In this document: piece after piece, positions 62,244 through 64,000 of the stretch
Position numbering within the stretch: the stretch's first letter is position 1
How the letters are laid out: the number at the start of each line of letters is the position of its first letter
Assembly (NCBI RefSeq): GCF_000243695.2
Contig: NZ_AHMN02000005.1
Location: 223,501-287,500, forward strand
Direction of reading: 5' to 3'
Length of the DNA stretch: 64,000 nt
Source: Leptospira kirschneri serovar Cynopteri str. 3522 CT
GTDB lineage: Bacteria > Spirochaetota > Leptospiria > Leptospirales > Leptospiraceae
Notes under the pieces: generated by a model
What the model saw: the letters and a program-made list of their open reading frames with translations, nothing else
Database searches by the model: none
What the model was told of the DNA's origin: nothing
Position numbers and translations under genes: made by a program

Positions 62244-62930
62244 ATGAATCGAATAATTTATAAAATTATAATATTAATTTTTACAAATATAATACTAAGC
62301 GGCTGCGTGATCTTTGGCAATAAAACTGCTAGAGCCGCAGAAAAAGCGGCAACGGTAAAAGCCAACTATCAAATCGGTTATATAGAAAACCGAGACTTTC
62401 GTTTTGATCCGTTCCGTATTAAAAATTTTATAAGTTTATTAAAATTTGAAATTATTAGAAACGGAAACGGTCTTGTAGAAGAAGAATCCGAAACCTCTAA
62501 AACAAATCCACCAACTTCTGTTGCTACAAATAATCCTATGTTACAAAATCCGGAAGCCACAACGACACCCCCGTCTACTCCGATTGCCCCTACTACAACT
62601 ACACCGGAAACTCCCAAACCAACGGCTACTGCTTCAACCGAAGTTAAGGATTCCAAACGAATTTTTATGGAGAATGAAATCAAGAATTTGTCTTCTAAAG
62701 TAAATTTCGATTATTATCTACAAGGTTCTTTTGGAATGTCGGATAACGGAAGTATTTTAGATCGAAACTTTACGACTCTGATTTTTCTAGACGTTCACGA
62801 TAAAACAGGAAAACTAGTAAAATCCGTTTCTTATACTCAAGATTCAAAAAATTTCTCCGACGCAGACGATTTAAAACAGGCAAGCATTAGCCTGGTAGAT
62901 AAGATAATGAAAAAATCCGAAGAAAAATAA
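62244..62930 (+). CDS. Small lipoprotein with Pro/Thr-rich linker
   Basis: A 228-residue lipoprotein from ATG 62244 (MNRIIYKIIILIFTNIILSG), chosen because CGGAGA precedes it by 8 bp. An earlier in-frame start at 62217 overlaps the previous gene. Lipobox IILSGC (Cys21). Residues about 90-135 are a low-complexity Thr/Pro/Ala linker (TTTPPSTPIAPTTTTPETPK), and the C-terminal 90 residues form a beta-type domain (NFDYYLQGSFGMSDNGSILD, TLIFLDVHDKTGKLVKSV). This resembles PEGA/LpoB-like penicillin-binding-protein activator folds only in general pattern. No name is assigned. It overlaps no neighbour and is third in the TolC operon. Confidence 0.7.
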   Translation: MNRIIYKIIILIFTNIILSGCVIFGNKTARAAEKAATVKANYQIGYIENRDFRFDPFRIKNFISLLKFEIIRNGNGLVEEESETSKTNPPTSVATNNPMLQNPEATTTPPSTPIAPTTTTPETPKPTATASTEVKDSKRIFMENEIKNLSSKVNFDYYLQGSFGMSDNGSILDRNFTTLIFLDVHDKTGKLVKSVSYTQDSKNFSDADDLKQASISLVDKIMKKSEEK

Positions 62931-62931
62931 G

Positions 62932-63573
62932 GTGAATAAATTGGATTCTAAAAGTTTAATATTAAAAACTAGGCTTTCATTTTTTCTTTTACTAACTACA
63001 TTCTGTTTATTCTTTTCAGATTGTGGACCTTCTGAAAAAGAAATGGAAGTAATGTATCAAAAAGGAATTTCTCTTTTTATAGCTAACAAACGAGACGAAG
63101 CCCTCAAGATTTTTAAAGACTTATATAAAGAAAATGAAAATTACAAAGACGTAAAGTTTATGTTAGGTAAACTTTTGTATTATAATCGCAGATTTCAGGA
63201 AGCGGAAAAAATTTTTCAGGAAATCTCGGATAAAGACGACACCGATTACAATGCATTAGGTTGGTTAATTAAAACTCAATTTGCCGAAACTCCTCTAAAA
63301 AAAGACTTAACCGATAATCTTGAAAAATACTTATCTAAAAATTCAGAAAATATAGAGATTCTATTTATAAGCGCCAAACTTTTAGAAGAAACCGGGAAAT
63401 CGGATCAGGCAATTATAGCTTATCAAAAGATTATTTCTCAAACTCAACTGATCGCATTCTCTCATACCCAATTGAGAAACATATATTCAATTGCTAAATT
63501 AGATAAAAAAGCTGCTTACCATCATCAGAAATTTTTAGATCTTACAGGACAAACAGACGTTTCGGAAAAATAA
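62932..63573 (+). CDS. TPR-repeat lipoprotein
   Basis: A 213-residue lipoprotein (leader LSFFLLLTTFCLFFSDC, lipidated Cys about 31 from the GTG start at 62932). A TTG at 62941 with AAGGTG 7 bp before it is an equally good start. The rest is tetratricopeptide-like: GISLFIANKRDEALKIFKDL, VKFMLGKLLYYNRRFQEAEK, SAKLLEETGKSDQAIIAYQK. TPR lipoproteins scaffold envelope complexes. It lies one base behind the stop of the preceding lipoprotein gene, so is translationally linked. Confidence 0.8.
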   Translation: MNKLDSKSLILKTRLSFFLLLTTFCLFFSDCGPSEKEMEVMYQKGISLFIANKRDEALKIFKDLYKENENYKDVKFMLGKLLYYNRRFQEAEKIFQEISDKDDTDYNALGWLIKTQFAETPLKKDLTDNLEKYLSKNSENIEILFISAKLLEETGKSDQAIIAYQKIISQTQLIAFSHTQLRNIYSIAKLDKKAAYHHQKFLDLTGQTDVSEK

Positions 63574-63928
63574 AAGTGCAATCGAATATCCTACTCATCA
63601 AAATCTTTATAAAGAACCAGGCTTCAAACCCAACCAAACGAAGTCTGAATTTTCTAAAGTTGCGGGAACTACCACGTTTTTTAACAATGATAAAAACTGG
63701 ACAACGGCTTATAGATCGCCCAAGAGACATATTTTGTAGGAACTACCGCATTTTCTTAAAAACTTACCGCACCGCTAAACGATATTTAAGGTTCTGGAAC
63801 AAACTCAAAATAAATCCTATCTTTCAAAATGATCACCAAACAGCGATTTTATGCAAAAACTTTATCCGGCAAATTGTTATCTTTGAATTTTTAGAAGCCC
63901 CTCATTTGAATCCCTGGAGGATAAAAAA
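63574..63928. other. 355-bp gap
   Basis: R1-type modules (GTTGCGGGAACTACCACGTT near 63660 and TTTTGTAGGAACTACCGCAT near 63735) occupy the middle. A 118-codon plus-strand frame (63576-63932) runs through them but has no ribosome site and repeat-derived sequence, so it is not called. Confidence 0.6.
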
Positions 63929-64000
63929 TTGATCATTAAATTTTTAAAGTCTAAGTTCGGAAAATTTTTTCTGTTATCTATAGCAGCGTATTTTATCATT
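63929..64000 (+). CDS. 5' end of a membrane-associated protein gene (partial)
   Basis: A strong ribosome site GGAGG at 63916-63920 precedes a TTG (63929) by 8 bp. The reading frame is open to the window end: 24 codons giving MIIKFLKSKFGKFFLLSIAA then YFII. The product starts with a basic segment then a membrane helix, as for an inner-membrane or exported protein. Its place after the TolC-like operon suggests a pump or adaptor component, but too little is present to identify it. Confidence 0.55.
   Translation, partial: MIIKFLKSKFGKFFLLSIAAYFII

Noticed and set aside
63576..63932. 118-codon plus-strand frame near the right edge
   Set aside because: Runs through R1-type repeat modules and has no ribosome site. 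The better-supported start for the next gene is at 63929, where GGAGG precedes a TTG.

Overview
This 64 kb window is AT-rich DNA from a spirochete of the genus Leptospira. The best fit is a pathogenic species close to L. interrogans, but the species is inferred from family recognition and was not tested. Supporting signs are the ChpI/ChpK-type toxin-antitoxin pair, the Leptospira-style lipoproteins with relaxed lipoboxes (FxxC, NxxC) and DUF1566 tails, the giant Leptospira-type structural protein with a Hint domain, and intergenic regions crowded with dispersed repeats.

Layout. Positions 1-1074 hold a truncated outer-membrane-type gene. Positions 1.6-8.5 kb are an envelope block: lpxK and an MsbA-type flippase, a divergent peptide-binding lipoprotein and a class A penicillin-binding protein. 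Positions 8.7-10.8 kb hold a DUF1835-like gene followed by a repeat-rich gap. That gap contains a small orphan CRISPR array (two full repeats plus a decayed terminal one) bracketed by two inverted MITE copies. Positions 10.8-18.9 kb hold an OmpA/PD40 protein, a YbiT-type ABC-F protein, a DUF115 protein and an FtsI-type transpeptidase. Positions 20.1-25.4 kb are the heat-shock cluster hrcA-grpE-dnaK-dnaJ, with a CIRCE operator just before the hrcA start codon. Next come a Gfo/Idh/MocA oxidoreductase, a YqgE protein and a small cysteine-rich secreted protein. Positions 28.5-29.7 kb are a small mobile-looking island: an IS256-type transposase stub plus chpIK, flanked by two same-orientation MITEs. 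An ABC exporter pair (ATPase and FtsX-like permease), a small zinc-ribbon-like gene and leuS follow.

The right-hand 28 kb is accessory and largely secreted or lipoprotein in character. Its centre is a 2901-residue exported protein with a Hint autoprocessing domain. Its C-terminus has a Cys-His-Asp arrangement like YopT/AvrPphB (C58) cysteine peptidases. It is followed by two translationally linked lipoprotein genes, and further downstream lies a displaced 233-bp copy of part of its own coding sequence. This is the most interesting system in the window: a polymorphic-toxin-like or effector-like locus. Upstream of it are an Ig-like (He_PIG) lipoprotein, three DUF1566 proteins (two of them large multidomain paralogues), and a divergent operon of a TolC-like channel, an Ig-like lipoprotein, a small lipoprotein and a TPR lipoprotein.

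No rRNA or tRNA gene was recognised. Five MITE copies and two other intergenic repeat families explain most of the non-coding DNA.
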